Counted from the first letter of the stretch, positions 26,188 to 35,523 are shown. The stretch is DNA of 64,000 nt from Sphingobacterium multivorum (GCF_900457465.1 NZ_UAUU01000011.1:1612001-1676000); one strand, 5' to 3'. Translations and numbers: made by a program. Notes: generated by a model not told the origin, from the letters alone.

Positions 26188-26215
26188 GTAAGCTGTCCGC
26201 GTAGCGACGGCTTAC
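26188..26215. repeat. 10-bp-arm hairpin next to element B
   Basis: GTAAGCTGTC and GACGGCTTAC pair with one mismatch around an eight-base loop CGCGTAGC. It begins six bases after element B, so the two could fold as one larger structure. Confidence 0.6.
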
Positions 26216-26334
26216 GTCAATTCCAATCTTAATATAGACTAAGGTTTCCCATAATGCTATTATCGGGCTAGGATAGGCTTAATACATCCGATTACATATA
26301 AAAAATGGGAAACCCTAAATATCTGTACGGTATA

Positions 26335-26363
26335 CAATGTTGCTAATAATATTAGTAATATTG
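26335..26363 (+). promoter_or_regulatory. Hairpin before repeat copy 3
   Basis: CAATGTTGCTAAT and ATTAGTAATATTG flank a three-base AAT loop and end four bases before the ATG at 26368, exactly as in copy 1. The two left-arm changes from copy 1 (A to G) still pair with U as wobbles in RNA, so folding is kept although the gene is broken. Confidence 0.6.
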
Positions 26364-26367
26364 TGTA

Positions 26368-26834
26368 ATGAAACCGCTAGAAATCTTTTGCCGAAATCGG
26401 GTAATGTACGCTCAAATTACCGTGCATGATAAAAGCATGGGCATGAAAGATTATCATCTTTACAACAAAAATGGTCTTGCTTCATTATGTTTTCAGGAAA
26501 TCTCAGGGAGAGTGGCAATTGGCATACGGTGTACTTGCCGATGACATCAAGGAAGCGTGCATTGACGCCCTTATACTTCGCTTGATACTGATGTGCCTGA
26601 GTTGTTTTATCATCATGGAAAACGCCAGGTAGTGGAAGTTCGGGCCAAGAAATACAGCCTTTGGCATATATACCTCAATAATGCTTATGTAGGAAGTATT
26701 CATTATGACACCTTCACTAAACAGTTCAATTATCACCTTGACGACAATTGCTTATTGACCGATGATCACGTGCAAAAATATATAGCCATGATCCAGCGTG
26801 GAGAATTAAGTGGATAAAGGACGATATTCGATGA
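26368..26834 (+). pseudogene. Repeat-family gene, copy 3 (frameshifted)
   Basis: Starts MKPLEIFCRNRVMYAQITVH like copy 1, then loses frame near 26480 (GCTTCATTATG for GCTTTTTATG), regains it near 26583 (one T missing in CGCTTGATAC), and loses it again near 26810 (TTAAGTGG for TTAAAGTGG). Without these it would give the same protein of about 155 residues. Its stop would overlap the ATG of the next small frame in ATGA. Confidence 0.75.
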
Positions 26835-26932
26835 AAAAGAATATAAAGTTCGAATGTGACGTGTGTGGTCAGAAGCAAGTGGTTGAGGTTTCTGTTTTGC
26901 ATGGTGGTGGAACCTTGCAAATTATGAATTGA
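26831..26932 (+). CDS. Small CxxC protein of the repeat cassette
   Basis: A 33-residue frame, MKKNIKFECDVCGQKQVVEV then SVLHGGGTLQIMN, begins in the ATGA overlap with copy 3. CDVCGQ is half a zinc ribbon. One base change near 26916 would extend it as TCNYELIGFL before a stop, so it may be shortened. Copies 1 and 2 keep only its first codons because about 200 bases are missing there. Confidence 0.4.
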   Translation: MKKNIKFECDVCGQKQVVEVSVLHGGGTLQIMN

Positions 26933-26945
26933 TCGGTTTTTTATA

Positions 26946-27056
26946 ATGAATGTAGATTTTCGCAGTGGCGATTGGGTAATGCTATGTAACAATACGAGCT
27001 GGTTGACCACCGATGAACTTGTTATTATCCTCGATGAGTTGGGCTATGACGAATAA
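26946..27056 (+). CDS. Small acidic protein of the repeat cassette
   Basis: A 36-residue frame, MNVDFRSGDWVMLCNNTSWL then TTDELVIILDELGYDE, third in line after the repeat protein and the CxxC frame. It is acidic and ordered-looking. It is followed at once by the ACCTTGAGTCTGGG tail common to all three cassette copies. Unknown function; present only in copy 3. Confidence 0.4.
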   Translation: MNVDFRSGDWVMLCNNTSWLTTDELVIILDELGYDE

Positions 27057-27515
27057 AAAAACCTTGAGTCTGGGCGGGGCGAATCCTGTTTGGTTTTAAA
27101 AACAAAAAAAGGCCGAGTTACTCCTCATCCTCATAAATGAATAAATATTATAAAGTCTTTTCCAAAATTAGAAATCACCCAAGTTGCAGCAATGATAACG
27201 GACGGTGCGACAGGTGTGGACGATCATGGAAAAACTTTTTGATAATAGAATGCTGTCATTACCGAGACAGGGGGTTGATCTGGAGTGTTCGTGAACATGA
27301 TAATAATATTTGAAGCAATAAACTAGCATTCCGGAATGAAAGTATTATCAGGAAGGAACTTTTAAACAACATATTCAAATAAATGAATAATTACTATCTG
27401 TGGGATTTACATACAATTAAACCAAAGAATGAAAGCAATTCACAACCTATGTAAGCATCCATTAATATAAACACTATTATGAGTCCAGCCGTATATATCG
27501 ACCGGACTTTAAGAT
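27057..27515. other. Decayed stretch after repeat copy 3
   Basis: About 460 bases. It starts with the cassette tail and a third occurrence of GAATCCTGTTTGGTTTTAAA. A short plus-strand frame near 27185 (ITQVAAMITDGATGVDDHGK) looks like coding debris but has no start and ends quickly. No other feature is seen. Confidence 0.4.
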
Positions 27516-27923
27516 TTATCTTTTCAAAGCCTTTTCCTTTTCTTTAAGCATCCAGTTTCGGAGCTTTTCCTCTCTTTCAGGGCTGATACGCTTTAGAACA
27601 ATTACCCCCTTTAAATTTTGAGTGCTATTCCCTGTAAATCTGTCGAATTCAACCGTTATATCATATTCAAAGCGATTCCATTTGGGAGAAGTGAGACTGT
27701 CAAACGGCACAGTTGTTATGGAATCCCCCCGTTGAACATATACCAAATTTGCCCAAGTAGCAGATGTCCTACTTGGAACACCAGACATCATTGCAACATC
27801 ACGGAGATCCAAATGTATTTTTTCGACCAAAGTCTGTAGTATCGATAAGTCCTTTTCTTTTTTTTGACTGTAGGCAGATGTTAAAAAACAAATACCCAAA
27901 ATTGTTAAAATGTTATTCTTCAT
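27516..27923 (-). CDS. Hypothetical exported protein
   Basis: A 135-residue protein with a signal peptide (MKNNILTILGICFLTSAYSQ). The mature part is basic at its end (EKLRNWMLKEKEKALKR) and has a central FEYDITVEFDRFTG strand. I do not recognise the family. It starts ten bases after the stop of the coding tail at 27934-28134, the position an immunity gene would take, so it may be a periplasmic immunity protein. Confidence 0.6.
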   Translation of the reverse strand: MKNNILTILGICFLTSAYSQKKEKDLSILQTLVEKIHLDLRDVAMMSGVPSRTSATWANLVYVQRGDSITTVPFDSLTSPKWNRFEYDITVEFDRFTGNSTQNLKGVIVLKRISPEREEKLRNWMLKEKEKALKR

Positions 27924-27933
27924 TTGTTATCAA

Positions 27934-28134
27934 TTAATTGGGGCTAGAGGATACGCTATGGATCGGACAGTTTTTCCCATCGCCTAAGTTTGCGTATGGT
28001 TTGATCGTTTGTGGTTGACCATCGGCGCTCGTCACGGTGATAGTTGGGTTTTTTACCCAGGTTTCATTTATTTCAACAGGTGGATTACCAAAGGTTGCAT
28101 AATTATTTGCAAATGCTAAAGCTTTTGAAAAGTA
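27934..28134 (-). pseudogene. C-terminal tail of a lost secreted or toxin-like gene
   Basis: An open frame without start gives about 62 residues: FANNYATFGNPPVEINETW, VKNPTITVTSADGQPQTIKP and a final DGKNCPIHSVSSSPN. Its 5' end merges at 28126 with the 75-bp dispersed repeat, where homology to any upstream part is lost. The tail followed by a small exported protein suggests a toxin-immunity remnant. Confidence 0.45.
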
Positions 28135-28201
28135 CTATTAATACAATATCGAATCCTATTTGGTTTTTAAAAAATATTATTTCTAGCTGTTGAGCATGGA
28201 G
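28126..28201. repeat. 75-bp dispersed repeat, copy 2
   Basis: Same orientation and nearly the same sequence as 4953-5028, beginning TGAAAAGTACTATTAATACA. It sits exactly at the break of the coding tail on the minus strand, so it probably took part in the rearrangement that removed the rest of that gene. The following 28202-28376 holds nothing recognisable. Confidence 0.7.
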
Positions 28202-28376
28202 TACTAGCTGTCAAAAAGTTTGCTGTTACCGGATTTTTGACTGTAAATGATCTAAGCACCAAAAATATTTTACGTTGACGGATCAGGTGTGGATGGTCTT
28301 TAAAAGCTACACATTCAAAAAATAGATAACATCAACCTCCCCACTTGAAGTTAGTGAGTGGATAGATTGCAATTAT

Positions 28377-28910
28377 TTACTGATGTTTTCGACTTGCTTT
28401 TTCAACTTCCTTTCTTAACTTTTTCTGATCTTTTCTTGGGCCCACTTCATTTATATAAGCAGGTTGCCTTGGTAATTTTATATCCAGATAGTAATCTTTA
28501 AAGTATGCATCTATTCTCACTTCATCAATTGTCAAATTCGATCCAAATTTTTCTATAATTACTTTTCCCCAAAAACCATCTGGAGAGATTTGTTTTGAAA
28601 ATTCACCCTTTTCGTCTGTGGTAAGCGAAGCTATGGTGTCCCTGCCATTTTTAAGAAAAAAGACTCTCACGTAAGGCACTATTTCATTATTATAGCATAA
28701 TCTTACTTTTCCATGTATTAATGGAGCTACCTCGCTTTCCGTATATCCTTTGCCCATCTGATTAAAACTACTGCAATTGTTTCGATCAATTTCAGCAAAG
28801 TCGTCAAGATTCTTTTTCGTTGCACAACTTGCCAATGTCCAAAATAAAAGAATGCTAGCAACCCATGCGAACTCCTTTTTGTGTAACTCCTTTGTCTTTT
28901 CTAGTATCAT
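28377..28910 (-). CDS. Lipoprotein with carboxypeptidase-regulatory-like domain
   Basis: A 177-residue protein. The hydrophobic segment WVASILLFWTLASC ends in a lipobox-like LASC, so it is probably a lipoprotein. The mature domain (HGKVRLCYNNEIVPYVRVFF, LTTDEKGEFSKQI) is a beta-sandwich of the carboxypeptidase-regulatory type, common in Bacteroidota envelope proteins. The end is strongly basic (KKLRKEVEKASRKH). It follows the broken metallopeptidase gene by 56 bases in the same direction. Confidence 0.68.
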   Translation of the reverse strand: MILEKTKELHKKEFAWVASILLFWTLASCATKKNLDDFAEIDRNNCSSFNQMGKGYTESEVAPLIHGKVRLCYNNEIVPYVRVFFLKNGRDTIASLTTDEKGEFSKQISPDGFWGKVIIEKFGSNLTIDEVRIDAYFKDYYLDIKLPRQPAYINEVGPRKDQKKLRKEVEKASRKHQ

Positions 28911-28966
28911 ATTGTTCAGCCATTATTCTATCTGTAATTCGAGATTTATCTACATCTGAAAGGTTT

Positions 28967-30289
28967 TTAAAGGCATCCGTTTTCTAATAAACCCTTCCAG
29001 GCTATATCATCATATATTTGCTTATCTAGATGATAACCCTTTAATTCTCCGTAATTTTTAATGGATGAGGCTAGATCTGTAATAAAATCTCTAGCAATGG
29101 TCTCATGTTGAGCGCCATTTGAAAAAGCTTTTTTCTTTGTATACTTTTCAAATAATTGAGGATAAGTCATTGTTGCTGCCGTCGCATCATCATAAAAAAA
29201 TGCAGTAAGGTAAGCATGAATAGATTCATGAAGCATTGTTGTAGCAAACGCTAAGTCGGAAACATTACCTATAACTAATGGATTGGTATTGAAAGCTATA
29301 ATTATTTCTCCTGTGTTATTATTTCGATTTGTACCAGCAGCTTTCATCGGGTCGTTAAAATTTTCTGTAGCAAACTTAAGATTATATCCTGGTATTTCTC
29401 CTGAAAATTTCTTGATTATATCAGCAACAGAATTTCCATTCAGCATTTTAAGTGTATCCGACACGCCTTTCATACAGTCTGGAAGATTTGTATCATCGAT
29501 TTTAGCATTGAAGTCTGCAATATCACTTCCATCAGAGCCACCTCCGCCATCGCCTGTACCAGGTGCGTCTGGGACCCAGACATTTTCACAGACATATTCA
29601 TCTCGGCTATCAATAAGCGACCAGCCATATCCGGCGCAAAATGAGGGGTAAGAACAATCTCGACTATGATAGATAGTTATACCACTACCACATCCATATC
29701 CTCCTGATTGATAGATACAATCCACCGTTTGATAGTTGCAATTTTGCTCCCATGCCATTTTCGTTGATGAAGCCCTCTTTTTCTGTACATTTTCATCTCC
29801 TTCAAAATAAGGCGAACCATTCCGGTATTTTATCAAATTTGCAGCGTTACTTTTTAGATTTGTGAATAACATTTTTCCAGTAAAGGAGCGGAGATCAGTA
29901 ATTTCTTCCTTCGTATCATTGAAAAAAAAGCCTTTGTAAAATTCTTTGCCATTTTTTACGAGTAAGTATGTCTTACCACCTTTTTAAAACGTAATTTTCT
30001 CCTTATCTTCCTTGAGAAATGGATGCAGTGGAACAAACATATATTCAACTGAATCGTTTGCTTTACGGACAGTTACTTCATCCCATAAAGGTTCCCATTG
30101 AATTGGTAAGTTATCTTTTGGATTGATCTTTTTAAATATTCCTTCTTTGGCATAAAATTCTTTTATATCAGCCAAAGTCGGCTTATTTTCATTATCTAAT
30201 ACTTGGGACGAATCTTTCTGACAACTTACTACGATAAACAGCAAGATAAGGAGCCAGATAAAGTTTCTTGTAAAAAAATGGCTTTTCAT
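28967..30289 (-). pseudogene. Lipoprotein metallopeptidase split by one in-frame stop
   Basis: One reading frame of about 440 codons is interrupted only by TAA at 29984-29986. The first part is a lipoprotein start (IWLLILLFIVVSC, lipobox) ending EDKEKITF. After the TAA the frame continues KGGKTYLLVKNGKEFYKGFF and later reaches a zinc-protease motif, MLHESIHAYLTAFFYDD (HExxH). CAA to TAA would explain the stop. The downstream half could start again at the ATG at 29872 but would lack export signals. Function unknown; a cell-surface metallopeptidase is likely. Confidence 0.75.
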
Positions 30290-30993
30290 TACTTCTATTT
30301 TACTTTTCTTTTAACGATTTATAGGAATAAAGCTAAAGTTATTTATCGTAAAATTTTTGCTAGATTAAAAAAACTACACATTTGTGTGAAAGTTTGTAAC
30401 TCGCTTATAATGTATAGATAATGCACAGGTAATATACAGGTAATAATAGAAAAGTAATTCGATTTTAAGAACCATTCTTCTGATTGAAATACAATAGGGA
30501 ATTGAAATCAGCTTTACACGTTACTCGTGTAATATAGATAAGCTGGTTAGATAATATAAGAAATGAAAAAAGGACAAAGATTGCAGAGCGTGAGGGAGTA
30601 CAAAACGCACTCTGTCAAAGGCTGGTGAAACATGCTGGTCTCTTTGTTACTTCCAAATGAACCTAACTGTTTTTAACAAAATCTGGATCAAAGATCACTA
30701 ATCATTAGCAGTAAAATCTTATTACTTTAAATAAAAAAGATTAGTAAAAAGCAAAAGTAAGCAAAACGATTAAATCCGTTGCTATACAATGTTTTATAAA
30801 GAAGTAGTCTTTATTTGGAAATCGGTGTCTGATAGATTTTGGGCTTGAAATGACAAAGTTAAGTTACTAATTCGTTACCGATTAATAGAGGTTTCTTATT
30901 AGTTTAAACGGTTATATTTCAGTGTTTTGCACTTATTTTTGTATTTCCTTGTAACTCAATGTAAATTAATTTTAAACATTAAACATTTGAGTT
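30290..30993. other. Gene-free stretch at the left edge of the conjugative element
   Basis: About 700 AT-rich bases between the metallopeptidase remnant and the integrase. An element end (attL) would be expected here because the integrase is usually near one end. I could not identify it without the right end, which lies outside the window. No tRNA gene is visible. A TATTTTTG at 30934-30941 fits the -7 consensus for the integrase. Confidence 0.4.
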
Positions 30994-32242
30994 ATGATGC
31001 AGACAAAAAAATCAACGTTCAAACTGCTTTTCTACTTGAAAAAGAACGAACTGAAAAAAAATGGTAATGCTCCGATTATGGCACGTATTACCATTGACGG
31101 AACACCTAAAACTTTCGGGACAAAGTTAGAAATTGACCCAAGCAATTGGGATCTAAAATATGGAAGAGTTTGAGGGCAAAAGCGCAACAGCTTTAAATAT
31201 TAATAAAAAGTTGGATAACATACGTGGGCGTATCGACAAAATTTATGAAGATATGCTGAAACACGAGGGCTTTGCTACTTCCCAAAAAGTAAAGCTCTCA
31301 TTCTTGGGTGTTGGTGTAATGGATGATGCAATTCTAAAAGTCTTTAACGATAAAAATGAGGATTTTAAAAAATTGGTTGACAAGGAAGAACGTTCACAAA
31401 GCACCTACAACAAGTACATCACGGTTTATAATCATCTTACCACTTTTATCAAAGAACGCTATCATCGTGATGATATGGCCTTTCGGGAATTGACTGGAGA
31501 TTTTATTAGGGAATTTGATTTTTATCTTCGGTACGATTTACAATCTACACATAATACGGTTTGGGTTACACGATGCCTGTGCTAAGTCTGGTGGAATTGG
31601 CTATTAAAAAAGGTTTGATACGTGATAATCCGTTTCAAGATTATGAAATCAATATGGAAGAAACTGACAGGGGTTATATTCTTAAAGAAGATGTAGAAAA
31701 ACTGATGATGTGTGCACCGCCCCACCCACGGTATGAGCTTGTGAAAGATCTTTTTATTTTCAGTTGTTTTACCGGACTTGCTTATGCGGATATTAAAAAA
31801 CTGACAAGGAACAATATTCAGTCTTTCTTCGATGGTCACCAATGGATCATCAGCAGAAGAAAAAAATCAGATATTGCTTCTAATGTTCGGTTAATGGAAA
31901 TCCCAAAACGTATCATAGAAAAATACCTCGGTAGCACTCGTAATGAGTTTATCTTTCCAGTTCCAACCAATGTAACCTGCAATACTCACATTGGCAAATT
32001 AATTGAAAAAGCTGAAATTATAACAGAACAAAAAGTAACTTTTCACACCGCAAGACACACATTTGGAACGATGTTTTTGACCGAAGGCGTACCTCTTGAA
32101 AGCCTTAGCAAAATGATGGGACATAAAAACATTTCAACTACACAGATTTATGCTAAAATTACCAGCCAAAGATTAGTAAGGATATGGATTTGGTAGCTCC
32201 TAAATTTAAGGAGATTGAAGAAGCGTTTTTACAGGTTATATA
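30994..32242 (+). pseudogene. Tyrosine recombinase (integrase) of the element, three frameshifts
   Basis: The first 58 codons (FKLLFYLKKNELKKNGNAPI, then LEIDPSNWDLKYGR) are the arm-binding domain of Bacteroidota integrases. The frame is then lost at 31169 (one T too many), at 31566 (one T too few) and at 32168 (one A too few). The catalytic core carries FTGLAYADIKKLT (Arg region would be TGLR; here TGLA), HTARHTFGTM (H-x-x-R) and MGHKNISTTQIYAKI with the nucleophile Tyr. All shifts are in short homopolymers, so it may be intact in reality. Confidence 0.85.
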
Positions 32243-32267
32243 GTTAATCACAATTTGAAATTAGGAG

Positions 32268-32294
32268 CAGAACTTAACGGTTCTGTTTTTTTTT
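32268..32294 (+). terminator. Rho-independent terminator after the integrase
   Basis: CAGAAC and GTTCTG form a stem around TTAACG and are followed by nine T residues. Confidence 0.75.
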
Positions 32295-32893
32295 ATGCCC
32301 ATATTTTATAGCCAAAGCACATTTACTTCGCTCTGCTATTCCCTTTCTGTAAAAGAGCTTTTCGGCTACTTCTGGAACAGAAGATTAAAAAATGTTGTCA
32401 TCTACTCCTCCCGCACAAATACATTTTTCTAATCCTCTGTTAGTGTGGCTTTGATAGCCCCACCGCTTTAAAAAAGTGTTTTAAAAATTCAGCGAATTGG
32501 ATGTGTTATTTCAATTCACTCTGAACCATTTCTCAATGCCATCTTCTTGGCTTCCACATTCATTTTTATCCAAAGACCCGTATGCTTTTTTGTCCCATTT
32601 CAAGAGCAAAGGTATTTCCGTGTTCTTAACGCATCACAAAGGTCAAGCAAGTTTGGAAAATAATCTCCACCCGTTGGGTAGTATTTTTTTCCAAAACCTT
32701 GGTGATGCTAAACACGAACCTTTTATGCTCGTGAAACGAAACATAGCATACTCCGGCTCTTTAAACGAATAAAAAAAAATGTCAGATATGAAGATTAAAA
32801 ACATTGGAAATGGTAATGAAACGAAACAGCACCTCCTCTCATTGCCGAATAAATCTAAAAAAAATCAAAATCAATAACTAAAAATTAAAGAAT
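32295..32893. other. Mostly gene-free stretch before ssb
   Basis: About 600 bases. A plus-strand frame at 32497-32772 (91 residues, containing FKSKGISVFLTHHKGQASLE) has no recognisable domain and unusual composition for this element; I do not call it a gene. The end (32780-32893) is the leader of the ssb operon. Confidence 0.4.
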
Positions 32894-33286
32894 ATGAACA
32901 TCACAGGAAGACTGACAAGGGATGCGGAAGTACGCACAACGTCACAGGACAAACAAGTAGTAAATTTTTCAGTAGCGACCAACGACAGCTACCGAAACAA
33001 ACAAGGCGAACGCATAGAGCAAACCACCTATTTCGACTGCTCTTATTGGATAACTCCGAATGTAGCCAAGCTACTCAAAAAAGGCACTTTGGTAGAACTA
33101 TCGGGACGAGTAAGCACAAGAGCGTGGACAGGTAATGACGGAGAGCCAAGAGCAGGACTGAATTTCCATACCTCACAAATCAAATTGCACGGAGGTAGTA
33201 AGAGAACCGAAAGCGTACAAGCTACTGCACAAACAGGAAACAACAGTACAGCAGGAAAAGGTACAGAAGACGACCTTCCATTTTAA
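32894..33286 (+). CDS. ssb: Single-stranded DNA-binding protein
   Basis: A 130-residue SSB with the OB fold start MNITGRLTRDAEVRTTSQDK, core VVNFSVATNDSYR and YFDCSYWI, and the acidic tail ending in DDLPF that recruits partner proteins. It coats single-stranded DNA during transfer and re-establishment. It heads an operon with DUF932 and the PRTRC genes, which is its usual place in these elements. Confidence 0.95.
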   Translation: MNITGRLTRDAEVRTTSQDKQVVNFSVATNDSYRNKQGERIEQTTYFDCSYWITPNVAKLLKKGTLVELSGRVSTRAWTGNDGEPRAGLNFHTSQIKLHGGSKRTESVQATAQTGNNSTAGKGTEDDLPF

Positions 33287-33331
33287 TCAAGAACATTCAA
33301 TCCATTTTTTAATATCAAAATTTTAAGCATT

Positions 33332-34406
33332 ATGGCACATAATATCAATTTCAACGAGAGAACAGGACGTTATTCATTTTTTAGCGTACAACAAAAAGCG
33401 TGGCACGGTTTGGGGCAAATCGTAGAGCAATATCCAACAAGTGAGGAAGCTATCAAACACGCAGGATTAGATTACGAAGTCGTAAAATCCCCACTATTTA
33501 CCAAAGGTTCCGGCATTATCGAAACCACCAATGGTATAGAGATAGGCAGTAGCGAATTAAAAGTGCCTAATTATTACGCTAACATTCGCACCGATAACAA
33601 TAAAGTATTGGGAGTAGTCGGCAAGGATTACCACATCGTACAAAATCGTGAAGCCTTTAATTTCTTTGATGCTATTGTAGGCGGTGATGAGGGCATTCTG
33701 TACGAAACCGCAGGAGCATTAGGCAACGGAGAACGCATTTTTTATCACAGCCAAATTGCCCGACTATATTCGTGTAGGCAATGGCGATGATGTTACGGAA
33801 AAGTACATTTTCCTTACCACTTCGCACGATGGTAGCGGAAGTATCACAGCCGCATTTACACCAATCCGTATCGTTTGCCAAAACACCTTAAACGCTTCGT
33901 TACGCAGTATGACCAATGTTGTTCGTATCAAACACACTTCGGGAGCAAAACAACGTATTGAGAATGCCCATAAGATTATGGGACTTGCCAATACATTGAG
34001 CAACCAATTAGAGGGCATTTTTAATGAGTGGGCAAAAGTAAAGGTAACAGACCAAGAGGTTAAAAAGCTAATCCAATTGGCACTTTGCCCGAATAAGGAA
34101 ACCTTTGATTTGCTAAAAAAAGGTGCTATGGATGAAATTTCCACAGTGTTCAAAAATACCGTTGAGGATGCATTTGCATACGCAATGATAAGCGATACAC
34201 AGCAAATGGACACAACAAAAGGCACTTTGTTCGGAGCGTATAATGCTGTTACAGGCTACTATCAGAACGTGAGAAATTACAAGAATGACGAAGCCAAATT
34301 ACAAAGCATTGTATTGGGTGGTACTGCTCAACTCAAATCACAGAAAGCATTTGAATTGTGTAATGGTTTTGCTTTAGACGGTGCAGAAATCCTAAACCTT
34401 AATTAA
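33332..34406 (+). pseudogene. DUF932 protein, one frameshift
   Basis: The parts 33332-33790 and 33756-34406 are one protein of about 357 residues. The N-terminus has the DUF932 motif FFSVQQKAWHGLGQIVEQYP and the C-terminal half reads IRVGNGDDVTEKYIFLTTSH and ENAHKIMGL. A T-run at 33738-33743 is one base too long; with five T the sequence would read GERIFITAKLPDYIRV. DUF932 proteins are widespread on plasmids and elements and are thought to relate to anti-restriction or replication; the role is unproven. Confidence 0.85.
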
Positions 34407-34451
34407 TTAACAACAGGCTACCGCCTTAAACGGTGGTAGCCTCATAAAGCT

Positions 34452-34661
34452 ATGCAAGTAACAGATTTAAACGGTTGCCCCATTGAGATAACAAACCTTA
34501 AAGAAGCCATTAAAATGGCTAGGCAATACAAAGAATACCGCCACGAAGACAAAAGTTTTTCTGAGTTCGACAAAAGACAAAAAGCTTATTGGATAGATAT
34601 GTACGAAAAACTGACAGTAATCAAAAAGCAATCTTCAACAATTAAAATTTCAGAACGATGA
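34452..34661 (+). CDS. Small hypothetical protein of the PRTRC operon
   Basis: A 69-residue protein, MQVTDLNGCPIEITNLKEAI then MARQYKEYRHEDKSF, typical of a short conserved gene between DUF932 and PRTRC E in Bacteroidota elements. It overlaps the next start by four bases (ATGA), so it is translationally coupled. Function unknown. Confidence 0.75.
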   Translation: MQVTDLNGCPIEITNLKEAIKMARQYKEYRHEDKSFSEFDKRQKAYWIDMYEKLTVIKKQSSTIKISER

Positions 34662-35263
34662 ACACAAATTTTTTCAATCAGATACAGCAGTTGGACTTTA
34701 CAGGAGTTTTACAACTGAACATTTCAAAAGGAATAGAAAGCAACCTAATTGTAACAGTATTGCTCAATAACGAACAATGCGGAGATAGTGCCAAAAACGG
34801 TATTCCCCCATTAACATTTAACGCCACGCCCCAAGAATTTGACGAGGGATTTTTTGAGCAGATAACCACACCTATACAAAAGGTATCGGGCTTAATGGTG
34901 GATATGGAAAAATTCCTAAAGCAATTGGAAGAAGTTAAAAAGCATTCCGCAATAGAAAAAGAAAAAGCCGACAGGCAGAAGAAAGAACAGGAAGCCAAAG
35001 ACAAGAAGTTTAAAGATGCTATGGCAAAGGCTGACGAACTCGAAAAAGAGGGCAAGTTCCGTGAAGCGTGGATGAAAGTACCCGATATAACAGAGTTTCC
35101 CGAAAAAGCGGACGAGATACGAAAACGCAAAACATCATTATCCGACAAGTTTGTCACACCGAGCCTTTTCGGAGCAATGGAAGAAGCAACACCCGAACCG
35201 CCAGAGGAAGCAGTTACTGGCGATTATCCTATTGATGAAGCGGACGAAGAAGAACAGTATTAA
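34658..35263 (+). CDS. PRTRC system protein E
   Basis: A 201-residue protein matching the PRTRC-E pattern: N-terminal FFNQIQQLDFTGVLQLNISK, NGIPPLTFNATPQEFDEGFF, a charged coiled-coil middle (residues 105-150) and an acidic tail. PRTRC (ParB-related, ThiF-related cassette) genes travel together on plasmids and elements; their biochemical role is unknown. Here E and C are intact, F is broken, and B and ThiF are missing. Confidence 0.85.
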   Translation: MNTNFFNQIQQLDFTGVLQLNISKGIESNLIVTVLLNNEQCGDSAKNGIPPLTFNATPQEFDEGFFEQITTPIQKVSGLMVDMEKFLKQLEEVKKHSAIEKEKADRQKKEQEAKDKKFKDAMAKADELEKEGKFREAWMKVPDITEFPEKADEIRKRKTSLSDKFVTPSLFGAMEEATPEPPEEAVTGDYPIDEADEEEQY

Positions 35264-35280
35264 TAATTAAAACGAGCAAT

Positions 35281-35499
35281 ATGTTATTAGCAACGCAATT
35301 AGAACGAGTTTTTATACTCAAAGATAAAGGACAGGACATCAGACTGACCGACCCAGAGCCACGTTGGAGTGTGGAAGCGGTGATGAATTATTACGCCAAT
35401 ATGTACCCCATTTTGACGACTGCAAAAGCATCAGCACCGCAGATAAAAGACGATGCAATCGAGTACAAATTTGAGAGCGTAATGGGTACGAAAGGTTGA
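35281..35499 (+). CDS. PRTRC system protein C
   Basis: A 72-residue protein, MLLATQLERVFILKDKGQDI then LTDPEPRWSVEAVMNYYANM, matching the short PRTRC-C protein, which has a ubiquitin-like appearance and is thought to be the partner of the ThiF-like protein. It lies 17 bases after E. The ThiF gene is absent from this window, which leaves C without its presumed activating enzyme. Confidence 0.85.
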   Translation: MLLATQLERVFILKDKGQDIRLTDPEPRWSVEAVMNYYANMYPILTTAKASAPQIKDDAIEYKFESVMGTKG

Positions 35500-35523
35500 A
35501 CCAAAATTTTAAAACGATGAATT

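Noticed and set aside
30290..30993. attL or tRNA attachment site of the element
   Set aside because: No tRNA gene or CTnDOT-like core could be identified, and the right end needed for comparison is outside the window.
32497..32772. 91-residue frame between integrase and ssb
   Set aside because: No family, odd composition, and no coupling to the neighbours; could be chance.
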